A DNA stretch of 48,777 bases from Treponema sp. (GCA_017551545.1 JAFZLJ010000042.1:1-48777); one strand, 5' to 3'; counted from the stretch's first letter, positions 10,546-19,515 are shown. The notes: generated from the sequence alone by a model not told the origin. A program made the numbers and translations.

Positions 10546-10634
10546 TAAATTTCTATTCATTATATAGAAGTGGTAATACAAAGTTGATTTTATAGAAAAA
10601 AGTTGGCTGTTAGAATACAATCATGAAACTTAGG

Positions 10635-11540
10635 TTAAAATACTGTCTTCCAACCTTTAGGGAACCCCATAACTGAAAGTTGTTTTGATGTTACATGTCT
10701 TAGAATCTTTTTTAACTTTCGTTCAAACTTATACTCTGGGGCACAAATTGAAAGCATGTTTTTTATAATACAAATTGATGCATAGACTTTTGTGTTATTT
10801 TGCCAATTCATTACAAAAGAAACATCGTTACATTTTATCAAAGGTGTTGCTTTATATGGTAATACTCTGCTAAAAAGTCGTGAATGATGAGCACATATGT
10901 TTCTGATTGTGTTTACATTTTTTAACCAGTTAGAAAAAATCGGATAATCTTTGCGGTCTGTAATATGCCAGTAATTACAGATTGCATTCTTTCCTATATC
11001 TTTTATTTTTATATTTTCAAAATAGCGGGAAAGAGAACCAAAGGTTGTTGTTTCAAAAATCATCCAAGCTGGAGGCTCTTTAGTAGTATCATATGTAGTT
11101 TTGTAATGATTAACAAATAAATCACTTGAACGATTCCAATTTTTAAGAAGATCGTTATGATCGGCTTTTAGTTTTGAAGAATCTCGAAATATATTTGTAT
11201 CACTATACCAATTGGCTCCATGCACAATGGACATTTGATATATTAATTGTGTGCGTAAGGTAATTTCGATTAAACCTATTGCTTCAAATAAAAGATGTCG
11301 AAGTGAAGCATCAAGTTCATAATCAGATTTTATATACTTCCAGGCATTTTTGATAATAAATTGATTATTATTTTGTTTATCTTGATAAGGAAAAGAATAC
11401 CCTGAAATTCTATAATAACTAGTTCTTTCTAATTCTTTTTGAAGGACATCTTCTTTTATACCAGAAAGATTTCTACTATAAAGGAGTTTTGCCTGGTCAT
11501 AAATTGTTAATGCAGGTTTATTATAAATCGGTTTGGCCAC
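10635..11540 (-). CDS. AbiF/Abi_2-family HEPN protein (putative RNase toxin / phage defence)
   Basis: The 301-residue protein matches the Abi_2 (AbiD/AbiF) family: N-terminal KPALTIYDQAKLL, then ERTSYYRISGYSFPY, a central LRHLLFEAIGLIEITLRTQL helix, and the HEPN-type R(x4)H motif RNICAHHSRLFSR (Arg213, His218). HEPN proteins of this kind are metal-independent RNases that act in abortive infection or toxin-antitoxin systems. I chose GTG at 11540 as the start because AAAGGAG lies six bases before it. The in-frame ATG 33 bases further up lies inside the leader terminator. The gene stands alone behind its own promoter and a structured leader RNA, an arrangement known for AbiF loci. Family membership is confident; RNase activity and RNA antitoxin control are inferred. 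Confidence 0.85.
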   Translation of the reverse strand: MAKPIYNKPALTIYDQAKLLYSRNLSGIKEDVLQKELERTSYYRISGYSFPYQDKQNNNQFIIKNAWKYIKSDYELDASLRHLLFEAIGLIEITLRTQLIYQMSIVHGANWYSDTNIFRDSSKLKADHNDLLKNWNRSSDLFVNHYKTTYDTTKEPPAWMIFETTTFGSLSRYFENIKIKDIGKNAICNYWHITDRKDYPIFSNWLKNVNTIRNICAHHSRLFSRVLPYKATPLIKCNDVSFVMNWQNNTKVYASICIIKNMLSICAPEYKFERKLKKILRHVTSKQLSVMGFPKGWKTVF

Positions 11541-11553
11541 AGAAAACTCCTTT

Positions 11554-11608
11554 AAAAAAAAATAACCCCGCATGGGTCACTGCAGAAGCAAGTGCGCGGG
11601 GGCTTGTT
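11554..11608 (-). ncRNA. Structured leader RNA with terminator upstream of abiF-like gene
   Basis: Downstream of the predicted start site the RNA folds into an outer 6-bp stem CCCCGC/GCGGGG (11601-11596 with 11571-11566). This encloses an inner hairpin in which CACT pairs with AGTG and GC with GC around a UUCU loop, with one bulged U. A U-rich tract follows at 11565-11554, so the element doubles as an intrinsic terminator. The Shine-Dalgarno of the HEPN gene lies just after it. The GC-rich block stands out from the AT-rich surroundings. I recall that AbiF-type genes are often preceded by a small conserved RNA that neutralises the protein, and this element has the right place and size. Confidence 0.6.
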
Positions 11609-11614
11609 AATTTA

Positions 11615-11643
11615 AATATAATATTGAAATTGTTGACTGTCAA
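11615..11643 (-). promoter_or_regulatory. Strong promoter of the abiF-like RNA/gene
   Basis: A perfect TTGACA (11643-11638), a 17-bp spacer and TATATT (11620-11615) on the minus strand place the start of transcription near 11608, just before the structured leader. It is one of the two best -35/-10 pairs in the window. Confidence 0.75.
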
Positions 11644-11693
11644 GTAATTTTTATAGAAACTTTAGTAAAAAAAAAACTGTTACAAAAAAAATG

Positions 11694-11722
11694 TTGAAAT
11701 CCGGGCTTTTCTGAATTATAGT
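11694..11722 (+). promoter_or_regulatory. Promoter of the DJ-1/PfpI gene
   Basis: TTGAAA (11694-11699), 17 bp, TATAGT (11717-11722). The predicted start is near 11729, leaving a short leader that contains the AGGAG site. It is divergent from the abiF promoter about 50 bp away. Confidence 0.65.
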
Positions 11723-11744
11723 AAAAGAAACAGGAGATCATAAA

Positions 11745-12332
11745 ATGAAAACAGTAGCAGTTTTTTTTGCAGATGGATTTGAAGATATTGAAGCATTGAG
11801 CCCGGTTGATTATATGCGCAGGGCCGAAATTAATGTTATTACGGTTGGAGTAAAGGGAACTCCTTTTAATGACACTATGATTGTTACAAGCTCGCACAAA
11901 GTTCCTATGATTATGGATATGTCGCTTGATGCTTTTCTTGCTGAATATGGCGAAAACCTTCCTGATTGTGTTTGCTGCCCGGGTGGAGGTCTTGGAGCGC
12001 AGAATCTTTCTAAAAACGAAGCGCTTCTTGCTTACCTTGAAAAATGTAATGCTGCCGGAAAGCTTGTAAGTGCAATTTGCGCCTCCCCTGCTGTTGTGCT
12101 TGGAAAAACTGATATTCTTGCAGGCAAAAAATGGACCTGCTACCCCGAAATGCAGGATAATGCTAAGTCTGAGTATCTTGGCGGATATTCTAATCAGGTA
12201 TTTATTACAGACGGAAACCTTGTAACTTCACGCGGACCTGGAGCAAGCGAACAGTTTGCAATGGAGCTTGTACGCATCCTTGCAGGCCAGGATGTGCATG
12301 ACAAGATTCATGCGGGAGCACAACAGAGATAG
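11745..12332 (+). CDS. DJ-1/PfpI (ThiJ) family protein, YajL/DJ-1-like
   Basis: The 195-residue protein aligns throughout with the DJ-1/YajL branch: GFEDIEALSPVDYMRRA near the N-terminus with the conserved Glu16, the nucleophile elbow SAICASPAVVL with Cys112, and RGPGASEQFAMELV near the end. Members are described as protein/nucleotide deglycases, glyoxalases or oxidative-stress chaperones, and the exact substrate cannot be read from sequence. AGGAG lies nine bases before the ATG. The gene is monocistronic, divergent from the abiF-like gene and convergent with the FecR-domain gene. A family A repeat lies just after its stop codon. Confidence 0.85.
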   Translation: MKTVAVFFADGFEDIEALSPVDYMRRAEINVITVGVKGTPFNDTMIVTSSHKVPMIMDMSLDAFLAEYGENLPDCVCCPGGGLGAQNLSKNEALLAYLEKCNAAGKLVSAICASPAVVLGKTDILAGKKWTCYPEMQDNAKSEYLGGYSNQVFITDGNLVTSRGPGASEQFAMELVRILAGQDVHDKIHAGAQQR

Positions 12333-12333
12333 C

Positions 12334-12357
12334 GGCCCTTCGACAGGCTCAGGGACC
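12334..12357. repeat. Dispersed repeat family A, copy 1 (intergenic)
   Basis: One copy of GGCCCTTCGACAGGCTCAGG plus GACC lies two bases after the DJ-1 stop codon and six before the end of the convergent gene. The family recurs at 24258, 27714, 33470 (two copies), 37790 (two copies), 38528 and 46229. Confidence 0.9.
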
Positions 12358-12363
12358 GTTCTT

Positions 12364-14757
12364 TTAGAAAGTAACTAAATTATCTGTTTTCAAAGTTGCA
12401 GTTTCGGCATCTTCCATAAGAACTTTGAAGGTGCTTTCTGCAACTTGTGTTGCATACTGCTGCTTATCTATTGTCTGAACAGCCTTTACAGACCAGGTAT
12501 ATTCACCGTTTTCGGAAACAAGACTAAGATCATTTGAAGACAAGGTAAACTTGTTTGTATTTATTGTTTTTGAAACAAGTGTTTTTCCTGATGAATCTTT
12601 AATTACAAATTCATAACTCTTTGCGCCATCAATCTTCTGCCAGTTAAAGTCAATTTTTGGAATGAGGGCATCAAAGTCGTCTTCTGTATAAACTTTACCC
12701 TGAGCAGGAGAATTAAGAACCGGTGTAGACTGTGTGAATTGATTCTTAATCAGCTCAAAGGCTCTTGCTTCTTCTTCTGCAGCACGGGCAGCGGCTTCTT
12801 CTGCGGCAAGAGCAGCTGCTTCATCGGCCTTACGCTTTTCTTCTGCCTGTTTGCGTTCCTCTTCTGCTTTGCGAGTCTCTTCAGCCTTACGAGCTTCTTC
12901 AGCCTTACGTGCTTCTTCAGCCTTACGTGCTTCTTCAGCCTTACGTGCTTCTTCGGCTTTTCGTGCTTCTTCGGCTTTTCGTGCTTCTTCGGCTTTTCGT
13001 GCTTCTTCCGCTTTTCGTGCTTCTTCCGCTTTTCGTGCTTCTTCCGCTTTTCGTGCTTCTTCAGCCTTACGAGCCTCTTCTGCTTTACGGGCTTCCTCTG
13101 CCTTGCGTTTTTCTTCAGCCTTTCTTGCTTCTTCTGCCTTTCTTGCTTCTTCTGCCTTACGCTTTTCTTCGGCTATGCGGGCTTCCTCTGCTTTACGGGC
13201 CTCTTCTGCCTTGCGTTCTTCTTCAAGACGTTTTTCTTCTGCTATACGAGCTTCTTCATCTGTCTTACCTGAACGCAAGTTTCTTATTTCATCAATCTTT
13301 TCCTGAGCTTCTTCCTCTTTCTGCTGTTCCAGCTGCTCCTGCTCTATGGCCTGCTGCTCAAGCTGTTCCTGTTCAAATTCCTGTGAAAGCTCCTGACGAG
13401 CCGGCTTTAATTCTGCAACAGTTTCTTCCTGCTGCTTTGTCTGTTCTGCCTGAGTTTCCTGAACAGCTTCTTCAATTTCGGCAGCGCGTTCTTTTCCATA
13501 TACTGCTGTAAGTGCATTCTTAAGGCTCTTTTCTTCTGGATTATGAACAAGAATCATACCCTGTGGATAATTAACAGTAGCAGAGAAATTCTGGTCTGAA
13601 GGAAGTGCACGCCAGTAAAGAACTTCATCAGGCATTGCAAATCCAAGAAGTACAGAACCTTTTCTGTCTGCGCTTGATAAATATTCTGTATCTACAACAG
13701 GGTAGAAATTTGAATTATAAGAGAATTCAACCTTTATGCTGTTTATGTTTGTCCAATAGAATGGAATTGTTTCTTTTGTCTGTTTGTTCTGAGCAATTGA
13801 ATAAGATGCAGAAGGAACAAGAACGGTAAATCCTGCAGTCTTTTGTGTTGATGTTTGTGCAGGTTTCTTTTCTGCTTCTGGTTCTGCAGTAACTATAGGT
13901 TTTCCGGTAACTTTTTCCGAAACTGTATTTGCTGTATTTTTTGTTGCTGTAACTGTTTTCTTAACTGCAGTCTTAACAGAAGCAGGGACAACAGAATCAT
14001 CGGCTTTAAGTTCAACTGTTTCGGCTACAACCTGAACAGATTTAACTTCGCCGGCACCAATTTCAACTTTTGAAGGAGCAGCACCTTTGGCAGCTGTTTC
14101 CGGAGCTTCTTCGCCGTGAACCTTTCCCGAAGAAACATAAATTGTTGCTGTCTGTTTTCCGTCATCACCTATCTGACTAGCCATGCTGAACAGCGCAGTT
14201 GTATTTTTTTCAAGAGTATAAATATTGTCGCCAATACGGATTCTTAAATCTTCTGTGCGGGAACCAGACTTAAGAGAAACGGAACCACTGATAAAATGAA
14301 GAAGCTTATCATCCCCTACTTTCATCATTGAGTTGGCATAAATATCGGCCATTCCGGTTTTAATCTGTTCAAGCTCCTGATCGTCATATACTACATGCGA
14401 AATGTTTCCTTCTTCATCATTTACGCTGTAATTTGTATCTTTAAAAATCAACTGAGCTTCTGATAAATCTTCTGTAAGAATATAGTCGCCCTTGTAAATT
14501 ATACTTTGAAGCTTTAAGTATTCCCAAACATTTTCGTGCTGGAGTCGGCGGCGCGGAGATTTTTTCTTAAAGGTAATTGTTCCAACTGGAGTGTCTGTGT
14601 CGTTTGCCAGAGAAGCATAAATAAGATTTTTAAAGCAATACAATGAAGCAGCAATTCCAGCGAGACATATTATAATTATAAGAAGGTCGGTAAAGAAATG
14701 TCGCTTTCTGCGGCTGGCGTTTCTATTTTCCGATCTTGTACTTCTTTTCTTCTTCAT
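12364..14757 (-). CDS. FecR-domain membrane protein with long charged helix and C-terminal FN3-like domain
   Basis: A basic N-terminus and one membrane segment (about residues 25-45) are followed by a FecR-type domain (VGTITFKKKSPRRR, ... LKLQSIIYKGDYILTED ... YVSSGKVHG). Next come a Thr/Ala/Pro-rich linker, a globular piece, a Gln/Glu-rich coiled coil and, at about residues 497-665, a very regular EEARKA hexad array. That array is typical of an extended single alpha helix. The C-terminus (FNWQKIDGAKSYEFVIKD ... YTWSVKAV) looks like an FN3 fold. The helix may span the periplasm in the manner of TolA. The ATG overlaps the adenylate cyclase gene by 35 bp, so translation is coupled. FecR domains normally pass envelope signals, so a sensing partner for the cyclase is plausible. 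Confidence 0.75.
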   Translation of the reverse strand: MKKKRSTRSENRNASRRKRHFFTDLLIIIICLAGIAASLYCFKNLIYASLANDTDTPVGTITFKKKSPRRRLQHENVWEYLKLQSIIYKGDYILTEDLSEAQLIFKDTNYSVNDEEGNISHVVYDDQELEQIKTGMADIYANSMMKVGDDKLLHFISGSVSLKSGSRTEDLRIRIGDNIYTLEKNTTALFSMASQIGDDGKQTATIYVSSGKVHGEEAPETAAKGAAPSKVEIGAGEVKSVQVVAETVELKADDSVVPASVKTAVKKTVTATKNTANTVSEKVTGKPIVTAEPEAEKKPAQTSTQKTAGFTVLVPSASYSIAQNKQTKETIPFYWTNINSIKVEFSYNSNFYPVVDTEYLSSADRKGSVLLGFAMPDEVLYWRALPSDQNFSATVNYPQGMILVHNPEEKSLKNALTAVYGKERAAEIEEAVQETQAEQTKQQEETVAELKPARQELSQEFEQEQLEQQAIEQEQLEQQKEEEAQEKIDEIRNLRSGKTDEEARIAEEKRLEEERKAEEARKAEEARIAEEKRKAEEARKAEEARKAEEKRKAEEARKAEEARKAEEARKAEEARKAEEARKAEEARKAEEARKAEEARKAEEARKAEEARKAEEARKAEEARKAEETRKAEEERKQAEEKRKADEAAALAAEEAAARAAEEEARAFELIKNQFTQSTPVLNSPAQGKVYTEDDFDALIPKIDFNWQKIDGAKSYEFVIKDSSGKTLVSKTINTNKFTLSSNDLSLVSENGEYTWSVKAVQTIDKQQYATQVAESTFKVLMEDAETATLKTDNLVTF
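12883..13080. repeat. 18-bp in-frame minisatellite (11 units) in the FecR-domain gene
   Basis: Eleven consecutive 18-bp units encode the six residues EEARKA. Synonymous sequence variants come in blocks: one plus three units of one type, three of a second, three of a third, then one again like the first. This block structure indicates recent unit-by-unit expansion. Each gain or loss keeps the frame and changes the helix by about 0.9 nm. Confidence 0.9.
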
Positions 14758-16573
14758 CAGTATTTACCTTATCGAGTTCAGGCTCATCCCAGCCAAGGAA
14801 TTCACGAAGCTTGTGAATATCCTTTGGTCCTTTTATTCCTTTTGCATTTACAACGGCGTACATCTTAATTGGGTCTGTCTTTCCCTTTACATGAACACCA
14901 GGCATTTCTTCTGCTATGATTTTATCTTTTACCAGAAGGTATGTATTTTCTGTAATCAAAATATCTGTGGCAAATGGTTTGTTCAAAGCTTCTGTACGGC
15001 TTGCAAGGTTTACAGTATCACCAATTACTGTGTAGTTCATGTGGTCTTCGGAACCAATCTGACCGGCTACAATAGGGCCGCTGTTTATACCACAACCAAT
15101 CTTAATTGGGTTACGTCCGTTCTTAATCTGATTTTCATTAAAGTGATAAAGAGCAATACGCATCATAAGTGCGGCTTTTACTGCAGCCCAGGCATCTTCT
15201 TCTGGAGAACCATTTGTTGTAGCTGCACCCCACACTGCCATTACGGCATCACCAATAAACTTATCTACAATTCCGTTTGTTCTGTTTACACAATCTACCA
15301 TGCGTGTAAAATAATCATTCAAAAATTCTACAACTTCTGGCGCTGTCATTTTTTCACTCATTGCTGTAAATGACCTTATATCGCTTAAGAATACTGTTGC
15401 ATTTTTATCTTCACCACCAAGACTAAGCTGACCACTTGCTGCCTTTTCTGCAATATCTTTATTTACGAATTTTGTAAATGTAGACATGAGTCGGTTTCGT
15501 TCTGCAAGACCACCTGCCATGTTTGTGAATCGGTCAGAAAGGAAACCAATTTCATCTTTTGTTCTAGGACGAAGATGAATGTCATAGTCACCGCGGTCAA
15601 TTCTGTTAGTTGCATCTACAAGGTCTTCTATTGGATTTGTAAGAGAACGGCTGAAGAAACGGATAATCAAAATTGCAAGGAAGAATACTGCAAACGAAAC
15701 TGCAATAATTCTAAGGGCTGTAAGATTGATTGCCTTAAGAATTGATGACTCCGAAGTAAGAGTGATTACCGAACAGGTATTATCAAGAATATTTTTGCGG
15801 ATATAAATCCAGCGGTTATTCTGAGAATCTTTATAAATATATTCTGTTCCGCTGTAATCAAGAATTTCCTGAACTGTTTCAAAAGAAGGAACAAGTCCTG
15901 CGTCTAAAAATTCCTGATTATCTTCATATATAAGAGGTTCGCCTACTGCATTTACTATATAAGTTGAGTTTGAATTTTTAAAGCATGTTTCTTTAATGCT
16001 TTCTGCATTATATGCTACACATACAAGTTCGTTGTTATTCTTAAAGAAGGTTCCCAAAGTGTAAGGCACTCCGAACGAAGCAGACAAATCTTTTATTACA
16101 ACTGTACCTGCCTTTACTTTATCTGAAACTGCGCGGTTCGAAGCAATCCATGATTCAATTATTTTCTGACCGCCTGTTACTAATTCAGAAAAAGCTGCAG
16201 ACGCTTTATAGCCGTTGCTCTGTGAATAAACAAAATAGATGTCTGTATTTGACTGGCAAAGCTCATTAAAAAAGTATTCGGCTTCTTCTTCGTAGTGGTT
16301 ATCGTCTTTGATTACATAAAGTACATTAAGATAATTATTTGCGTCTCCCTGAATGTTCTGGAGCTGAAGCTGTACTGCATTTGCTGTTGTTTCGTTTATG
16401 GAATTTGTATTTGACTTTGCATTTACACCCTGATCTTTTGCAAACAAAACATATACAAGTGCAACTGTAGTTCCAAGTACAAAAATTACAAGGCTGGCAA
16501 AAATTGCACCAAGCTTAACGCCAATAGGATGTTTTACCTTAAAGCTTTTTTTCATTTTCCGATTTTTTTTCAT
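14723..16573 (-). CDS. Membrane class III adenylate cyclase with extracytoplasmic sensor and HAMP
   Basis: Order: membrane helix (about 21-45), periplasmic sensor region resembling a Cache fold (about 46-284), second membrane helix (about 285-308), HAMP linker (LTNPIEDLVDATNRIDRGDYDIHLRPRTKDEIG), then a class III cyclase domain. Metal-binding aspartates are visible at Asp398 (FLSDIRSF) and Asp442 (KFIGDAVMAVWG). The adenine-selecting pair looks intact (Lys438, Asp519) and the transition-state residues Asn522 and Arg526 (NLASR) are present, so the product should be cAMP. The ATG overlaps the upstream gene's stop in an ATGA arrangement and its own end overlaps the FecR-domain gene, giving a tightly coupled three-gene unit that suggests envelope-to-cAMP signalling. 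Confidence 0.85.
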   Translation of the reverse strand: MKKNRKMKKSFKVKHPIGVKLGAIFASLVIFVLGTTVALVYVLFAKDQGVNAKSNTNSINETTANAVQLQLQNIQGDANNYLNVLYVIKDDNHYEEEAEYFFNELCQSNTDIYFVYSQSNGYKASAAFSELVTGGQKIIESWIASNRAVSDKVKAGTVVIKDLSASFGVPYTLGTFFKNNNELVCVAYNAESIKETCFKNSNSTYIVNAVGEPLIYEDNQEFLDAGLVPSFETVQEILDYSGTEYIYKDSQNNRWIYIRKNILDNTCSVITLTSESSILKAINLTALRIIAVSFAVFFLAILIIRFFSRSLTNPIEDLVDATNRIDRGDYDIHLRPRTKDEIGFLSDRFTNMAGGLAERNRLMSTFTKFVNKDIAEKAASGQLSLGGEDKNATVFLSDIRSFTAMSEKMTAPEVVEFLNDYFTRMVDCVNRTNGIVDKFIGDAVMAVWGAATTNGSPEEDAWAAVKAALMMRIALYHFNENQIKNGRNPIKIGCGINSGPIVAGQIGSEDHMNYTVIGDTVNLASRTEALNKPFATDILITENTYLLVKDKIIAEEMPGVHVKGKTDPIKMYAVVNAKGIKGPKDIHKLREFLGWDEPELDKVNTDEEEKKYKIGK

Positions 16574-19515
16574 TGTACAACCTCAAAATCAAAGAACGTT
16601 ACATCGTTCCATGCACCATCGCATTCCGGCATGATGCAGAACATTTTCAGATTATCTATATCAAGTTTTTTCAGACTTGAATAACTGTATTTTCTCATTT
16701 TCTTATACGGAATTTCTATTTTAGTAACCTTATTCTTCTGTGTCTTGAATGTGTAATAGAAATATCCGCCGCCTTGGGTAGTAAGTACAAGTGTATACTT
16801 TCTGCCGTCGCCGTTTACTTTAAATGTAAGCTTGTTTCCGCTCTTTAAATAAGCAAGTGCTTCGTCCGGAGTTTCCTGATTAATCCAGGTATCAAGCTCG
16901 CTCTTGAACCATCTGTATGCAAAACCTGTGATTCTTATTCCAAGATCATATCGGTCATCGTGATATACAGAAACATTTTCAATATCAAGATTATTCAAAG
17001 GAACCCAGTTTTCTTCATCATCAAGCGAAGTTTCAAAAGCGCCCTTGAACAAAGCACCATTTCTATAGTGTACTGTTGCAGAACAATTAAGAAGACCGGA
17101 AAGATCGCGTTCAGTTGTATCATCAGGATTCCAGCAAAGAATAATATTCTGACCGTTTGTCCAGCCGGCGAAGGCACCTGTCTGAACTACAGTAGTTCTA
17201 TATGGAAGATACAATTCACCAACCTGAGTATCTTCTGCAAATGCACCGTTCTTTATTGTAAGAGGTGGGTCGCTTTCCTGGTAGAAGACTCTGTCAAAAC
17301 CAACTCTTGTAAGGTTTTCACAGTTTCTGAAGGCATTTTCTTCTATAACCTGTACAGATTGAGCAATTTCGACTATTTCAATTTTTTTATAGTTTTCAAG
17401 GCCTGTTACCGATTCGCAGTCTAAAACAGTTACAAAGTCTACATTAGAATCTGGACTTATATAAGTCTTAATATCTACAGCGCCTTCTTTTGAAATTTTT
17501 GCCTGGCGGGTAAGGACTTTACGTTTGAACTTGAATGACCTGAGCGGGAATGAGAAACCTACAGAAACAGAATCTGTAAAGTATGGAGTTTCGCTGAACA
17601 TATCATTCATGAAAAGATTGTATTTTACATCAAGAACAACAAACAGGCTTACACCAAGCTGGGCTATTCCGTAGATGGTGTCTTTGGAAGAGAACGTTTT
17701 ATATGCCTCAAAGATATTGTTTACTTCGTCTTTACGAGATACACCAAGCTGACCAAGTCCTATATTAAGATACGGAGAAAAATAATTGTTTGGAATTGAG
17801 AATCTTAAAAGGCCATAAATGGCAAGAATATCATCAAAATCTTCTGGCATCATTCTGTATTCAGTGCCGTATGTAAAACCAAAATATCCATTATTGAATA
17901 TGTCAAATTCAAGATTGAAAACTATATTAGCGTCTTTTGGCATTGAAAGGTCCAGACGCATGTTGTTAAAGATGCTTGGCAAGCGTTTTGTCATTTTTAC
18001 TTTGTTATCAAAGAATTCGATTGTACCAGCATCTGAAGAATCCATTGTTATCTGAGTATCTGTATTTATTGGGCGGAAGAAAACCTGCTCAACTGTACTT
18101 GGACTCATTTTGGTCATAGAAAGCTTAAGGGTATTATCTATTTCGCAATAAATTACATCGGTACCAAGATAGTCTTCAATTAAAAGTGCGTACCGTGCAA
18201 TTGTAAGCTGGTCTGGAGTAAGTGTACCAGTAAGTTTTTTTCCGTTTGAATCTAGTGTAAGTTCAACCTTCTTGTTTGAATCTATTGATTCATCATATTC
18301 AGAAACAAGTGTGTATTTTTTACTGCTTGAAAAAACTTCATCCTGCAAAGTTACATCTACATATTCAGTTCGCTTGTTATATTTTGTTTTGAGTGTTTTT
18401 ACCTGTTTTGTGTAATCATTATTAAACGGCCGCTTTACAAGACACAGGAATTTTGAAGAAGAGCCGTCCCAGTTTTTGGCTACAATATTATAATAACCTG
18501 TTCTGAGTGCTTCTGTAGAAAATTCAAGAGTTACAAGCGACTTTGAATCTTCTTTCTTTTCTGAACCTACAATCTGAGCATAAACGCGGGCACGTTCAAG
18601 GTTTGCTTCAAACGGATAAGCATAAACTCCTTTTGCAGGTTCAAGATAAATTTCTGTTGAAGAGTTTACTCCGCTTGCAAGAACTGAACACTGATAGGTT
18701 GCAGTATTTAGAACATTAATGCAGTTTACGCTGTAGTGTTCGTCAATTTCAAAGCCTTTGTCTGGAGTAATCTGTACTAAACTATTTTCAAGAACAAGGA
18801 TATCTAAAGAATCGCTGTTGTTTCCGGGATTCCTGACTTCGAGGGAATAGTATCCCGGGGCAAGCTGCAATTCATCATAAGAAACAACTACTGAATATTC
18901 CTTTGAGTTTCTGTAAAGAATCTTTAGTTTTTGTTCCTTGCGTTCGTCGTCTAAATTAACAAAGGCTTCCCCTTCTCCTTCGTCTTTTGGAATAAGATAA
19001 AATTCTGTTCTTGGTGAAAATATATTATGGCCCTTAACAAGAATTGTATTTGTACCATAATTTTCCGGTGACTTTATGTAGTTTTGAAAATCGGGATTAC
19101 TTGCTTTGAGCGATTCATCTACTTCTGTTTTGCTTAAATATAAAACAGGAACTTTCCATACGGTGCTTTTTGTAAATGTGTTTTTATTAAGATATGGAAT
19201 GTTTTCTTCAAGAATCTTAAACTGAACCCAGTCCGAAGCTTTACTTTTGCGTCCCATTAAGTTATAGGAACAGATTGAAACTCTGTAGACACCTGGAGTA
19301 AAAAGAACTTCAATTTCTGTTTCTTTTGTTTTGATTTCTTTATAATCTATCCAGATGTCCTGGGCACCGTCATACTTGTCTATTGTTACGCCGTACTGCT
19401 TTGCCTTTGCAACAGGCTCCCACGAAAAAGTTTCATATTGCTCATTTATCTCTTCCTGCGCTGAAAGAGGGAGAAAAAGTGAAACTAAAAATAAGCAGAA
19501 GAAAAACTTTTTCAT
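16570..19515 (-). CDS. Exported multidomain protein with FN3-like, BspA-like LRR and C-terminal beta domain
   Basis: A cleavable signal peptide (LFLPLSAQ) is followed by an FN3-like domain (FSWEPVAKAKQYGVTIDKY). Several beta-sandwich modules follow, then a stretch rich in alternating hydrophobics around 540-660 (FGFTYGTEYRMMP, FSPYLNIGLGQLG) that could be membrane-barrel strands. A BspA-type leucine-rich segment (VIEENAFRNCENLTRVGF) and a C-terminal jelly-roll-like domain (approx. 850-981) come last. It is the first gene of the FecR/cyclase unit, 18 bp after ackA, and its TGA overlaps the cyclase ATG. It is likely an outer-membrane or periplasmic component whose state is read by the cyclase or FecR protein. 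The function is not established. Confidence 0.65.
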   Translation of the reverse strand: MKKFFFCLFLVSLFLPLSAQEEINEQYETFSWEPVAKAKQYGVTIDKYDGAQDIWIDYKEIKTKETEIEVLFTPGVYRVSICSYNLMGRKSKASDWVQFKILEENIPYLNKNTFTKSTVWKVPVLYLSKTEVDESLKASNPDFQNYIKSPENYGTNTILVKGHNIFSPRTEFYLIPKDEGEGEAFVNLDDERKEQKLKILYRNSKEYSVVVSYDELQLAPGYYSLEVRNPGNNSDSLDILVLENSLVQITPDKGFEIDEHYSVNCINVLNTATYQCSVLASGVNSSTEIYLEPAKGVYAYPFEANLERARVYAQIVGSEKKEDSKSLVTLEFSTEALRTGYYNIVAKNWDGSSSKFLCLVKRPFNNDYTKQVKTLKTKYNKRTEYVDVTLQDEVFSSSKKYTLVSEYDESIDSNKKVELTLDSNGKKLTGTLTPDQLTIARYALLIEDYLGTDVIYCEIDNTLKLSMTKMSPSTVEQVFFRPINTDTQITMDSSDAGTIEFFDNKVKMTKRLPSIFNNMRLDLSMPKDANIVFNLEFDIFNNGYFGFTYGTEYRMMPEDFDDILAIYGLLRFSIPNNYFSPYLNIGLGQLGVSRKDEVNNIFEAYKTFSSKDTIYGIAQLGVSLFVVLDVKYNLFMNDMFSETPYFTDSVSVGFSFPLRSFKFKRKVLTRQAKISKEGAVDIKTYISPDSNVDFVTVLDCESVTGLENYKKIEIVEIAQSVQVIEENAFRNCENLTRVGFDRVFYQESDPPLTIKNGAFAEDTQVGELYLPYRTTVVQTGAFAGWTNGQNIILCWNPDDTTERDLSGLLNCSATVHYRNGALFKGAFETSLDDEENWVPLNNLDIENVSVYHDDRYDLGIRITGFAYRWFKSELDTWINQETPDEALAYLKSGNKLTFKVNGDGRKYTLVLTTQGGGYFYYTFKTQKNKVTKIEIPYKKMRKYSYSSLKKLDIDNLKMFCIMPECDGAWNDVTFFDFEVVQ

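Noticed and set aside
11541..11573. ATG start at 11573 for the abiF-like gene
   Set aside because: It lies in the terminator hairpin of the leader RNA; GTG at 11540 has a perfectly spaced AAAGGAG.
12334..12357. Single family A copy as an intrinsic terminator
   Set aside because: A lone copy pairs over only four bases at its ends and has no T tract; only the inverted double copy at 37790 forms a strong hairpin.
12739..13511. Long plus-strand frames opposite the FecR-domain gene (SSALRA-type repeats)
   Set aside because: They mirror the 18-bp minisatellite on the other strand; low complexity and no ribosome binding site.
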